32,702 nucleotides of DNA from Verrucomicrobiales bacterium (GTDB lineage Bacteria; Verrucomicrobiota; Verrucomicrobiia; Limisphaerales; SXTU01). Below, one piece after another: positions 31,540-32,702 of the stretch (within the stretch, counting starts at the first letter, position 1; every line of letters begins with the position of its first letter). The DNA lies in contig SXTU01000045.1 of the NCBI GenBank assembly GCA_005791875.1, forward strand, positions 1 through 32,702, written 5' to 3'. The notes below the pieces were generated by a model. It saw only the letters and a program-made list of their open reading frames with translations, ran no database searches and was not told the origin of the DNA. The translations under genes were made by a program, and so were the position numbers.

Positions 31540-32442
31540 GTGAAGACCACTGCCCAAAAATTGACCGCAGACGCCGCCGCCCACGACAAGACGCGCTCCG
31601 GCATGCTTGGGGAGCTGTTCAAGGCGCGGCTCACGAGCCTCGTGCTGCTGACCACGCTCGTTGGGTTCTACCTAGGCCAGCGCGGCCCCATGAACTGGCT
31701 GTTGCTGGTCAACACGCTCATGGGCACCGGCCTGCTGGCTTGCGGCGCGGCGGCGCTCAACCAGTATCTCGAACGCGATTTCGACGCGCTCATGGAGCGC
31801 ACGGAAGACCGGCCCTTGCCGGCGGGTCTTATCCAACCCCAGACTGTCGTTGTGCTCGGCGGGGTGATTTCCTTGGCCGGGCTGCTCTGGCTGGCGTTTG
31901 GCGCAAATCTCCTCACCGCCGTCCTCGGCGCGGTGACGCTCATCAGCTACCTGTTCATCTACACGCCGCTGAAGCGCAAAACCACTTTGAACACGGCCAT
32001 CGGCGCGATTCCCGGCGCGCTCCCGCCGCTGATGGGCTGGACGGCGGCGCGCGGCGACTTGTCCATCGAGGGCTGGGCGCTCTTCGCGATTCTCTTCTTC
32101 TGGCAACTCCCGCACTTCCTCGCCATCGCGTGGATGTATCGCGAGGACTACGCCAAGGGCGGCTTCGTCATGCTGCCGCTGGTGGACCGCGATGGCACGC
32201 GCACGGGGCGCTCGGCGGTGAGCCACACGCTGGGCCTGCTGCCGGTGAGCTTGAGCCCTTTCGTTTTCCAAATGTCCGGCGCGCTCTACTTGGCGGGCGC
32301 GCTGGTGCTGGGGTTGGGGTTCCTCTGGTTCGCCGGGCGGTTCGCGAAGCAGATGGACCGCCTGAGCGCGCGGCGGCTGTTCTTCGCCTCGATTTTGTAT
32401 CTGCCGCTGCTGCTGGGGCTGATGGTTTTTGACAAGCGGTAG
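31540..32442 (+). CDS. ctaB: Heme O synthase (protoheme IX farnesyltransferase)
   Basis: A 300-residue UbiA-family prenyltransferase that adds farnesyl to heme B to make heme O. The Asp-rich prenyl-diphosphate motif is NQYLERDFDALMERTEDRPL, followed by YTPLKRKTTLNTAIGAIPG, PPLMGW and FFWQLPHFLAIAW with ADYAKGGF-like text. Seven to nine membrane spans are visible. The start is uncertain: GTG 31540 is chosen because the alternative TTG 31474 adds about 22 residues that are a translation of the GATTAAG repeat (ALALGPDLNLNLPLIL). No Shine-Dalgarno precedes the GTG. The product feeds ctaA and the oxidase encoded next. Confidence 0.88.
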   Translation: MKTTAQKLTADAAAHDKTRSGMLGELFKARLTSLVLLTTLVGFYLGQRGPMNWLLLVNTLMGTGLLACGAAALNQYLERDFDALMERTEDRPLPAGLIQPQTVVVLGGVISLAGLLWLAFGANLLTAVLGAVTLISYLFIYTPLKRKTTLNTAIGAIPGALPPLMGWTAARGDLSIEGWALFAILFFWQLPHFLAIAWMYREDYAKGGFVMLPLVDRDGTRTGRSAVSHTLGLLPVSLSPFVFQMSGALYLAGALVLGLGFLWFAGRFAKQMDRLSARRLFFASILYLPLLLGLMVFDKR

Positions 32443-32490
32443 CAAGATGAAGTTGGCAGCAGACAAGAAAAGCAGCAGCTTAGTCCCGAA

Positions 32491-32520
32491 TTGACATTCA
32501 ATCCCCCGCCGCGAGATAAA
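32491..32520 (+). promoter_or_regulatory. Sigma-70-type promoter before ctaD
   Basis: A perfect -35 TTGACA at 32491-32496 and a -10-like GATAAA at 32515-32520, spacing 18 nt, 49 bp before the ctaD ATG. The rest of the 126-bp gap after ctaB holds nothing else recognisable. Confidence 0.55.
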
Positions 32521-32568
32521 ACGCGGCCTGCGCGGGAACGCAACCGAACGCAGACTGAAAAACAATTT

Positions 32569-32702
32569 ATGCAGGCCACGAAAACTACGCACACGGAACC
32601 GGCGCACAGCCGCGAGCACCACGACCCCGGCTTCCTGCGCTCCTACGTCTTCTCCACCGACCACAAAATCATCGGCATCCAATACGGCTTCACCGCGCTG
32701 GC
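32569..32702 (+). CDS. ctaD: Cytochrome c oxidase subunit I, N-terminal fragment
   Basis: The first 44 or so codons are present; the gene runs off the right edge. The reading FLRSYVFSTDHKIIGIQYGF matches the N-terminus of heme-copper oxidase subunit I (the FSTDHKxIGxxY signature before the first membrane span). A His-rich N-terminal tail (THTEPAHSREHHD) precedes it. It is preceded by ctaA and ctaB, which make its heme A cofactor. Confidence 0.88.
   Translation, partial: MQATKTTHTEPAHSREHHDPGFLRSYVFSTDHKIIGIQYGFTAL

Overview
The window is high-GC bacterial DNA, about 32.7 kb and densely coded. It most likely comes from the Verrucomicrobiota (a Pedosphaera/Limisphaerales-like member). That placement is an inference from gene content: two orphan DUF1501 proteins, prepilin motifs of the AFTLIEL type, a CtaA/CtaB/CtaD cluster preceded by a cupredoxin-like protein, and several dispersed short repeats of the kind seen in that phylum. 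No rRNA or tRNA genes, CRISPR arrays or transposase genes were seen.

Layout. 1-3388 (minus): a surface-polysaccharide operon reading rfbD - rfbC - sugar C-methyltransferase - CmcI-like methyltransferase - start of a family 2 glycosyltransferase, with overlapping or tightly spaced genes. 3476-7259 (plus): a DUF4199 membrane protein, a small GGQ release-factor-like protein, a DUF1501 protein and a Tat-exported molybdopterin oxidoreductase. 7406-8092 (minus): a cysteine-containing conserved protein. 8261-11756 (plus): orphan nuoA with a clear terminator, a phosphoglucomutase/phosphomannomutase and a second DUF1501 protein. 11935-13504 (minus): rtcB followed by the decayed C-terminal tail of a dicarboxylate/amino-acid:cation symporter.

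13746-29239 (plus): a probable 15-kb type II secretion operon. It starts at a full-consensus sigma-54 promoter and reads small secreted protein - gspE - F - G - H - I - J - K - L - M - gspC-like with EF-hands - secretin N-domain protein - secretin pore protein - sensor histidine kinase. The genes overlap or nearly touch, so co-transcription is likely. The kinase is of the class that normally partners NtrC-type sigma-54 activators, which fits the promoter, although no response regulator is in view.

29395-32702 (plus): a cupredoxin-like periplasmic protein with a strong terminator, then heme A synthase (ctaA), heme O synthase (ctaB) and the start of cytochrome c oxidase subunit I (ctaD).

The most unusual signal is in the five pseudopilin genes. 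The DNA between the start codon and the prepilin cleavage site consists largely of repeats. gspG, gspH and gspJ each carry a 28-bp tract of four heptanucleotides ending 13-15 nt before the +1 Phe codon. gspI carries a 111-bp MITE-like element with perfect 12-bp ends, gspJ also carries an inverted repeat pair and a 99-residue leader, and gspK carries two GGACA/TGTCC palindromes. In gspG the ATG and the pilin body are in different frames as written, and one extra 7-bp unit would join them. This suggests either phase variation or a repeat-count error in the assembly. Other notable points are a secretin split over two genes and EF-hand loops in the GspC-like protein.
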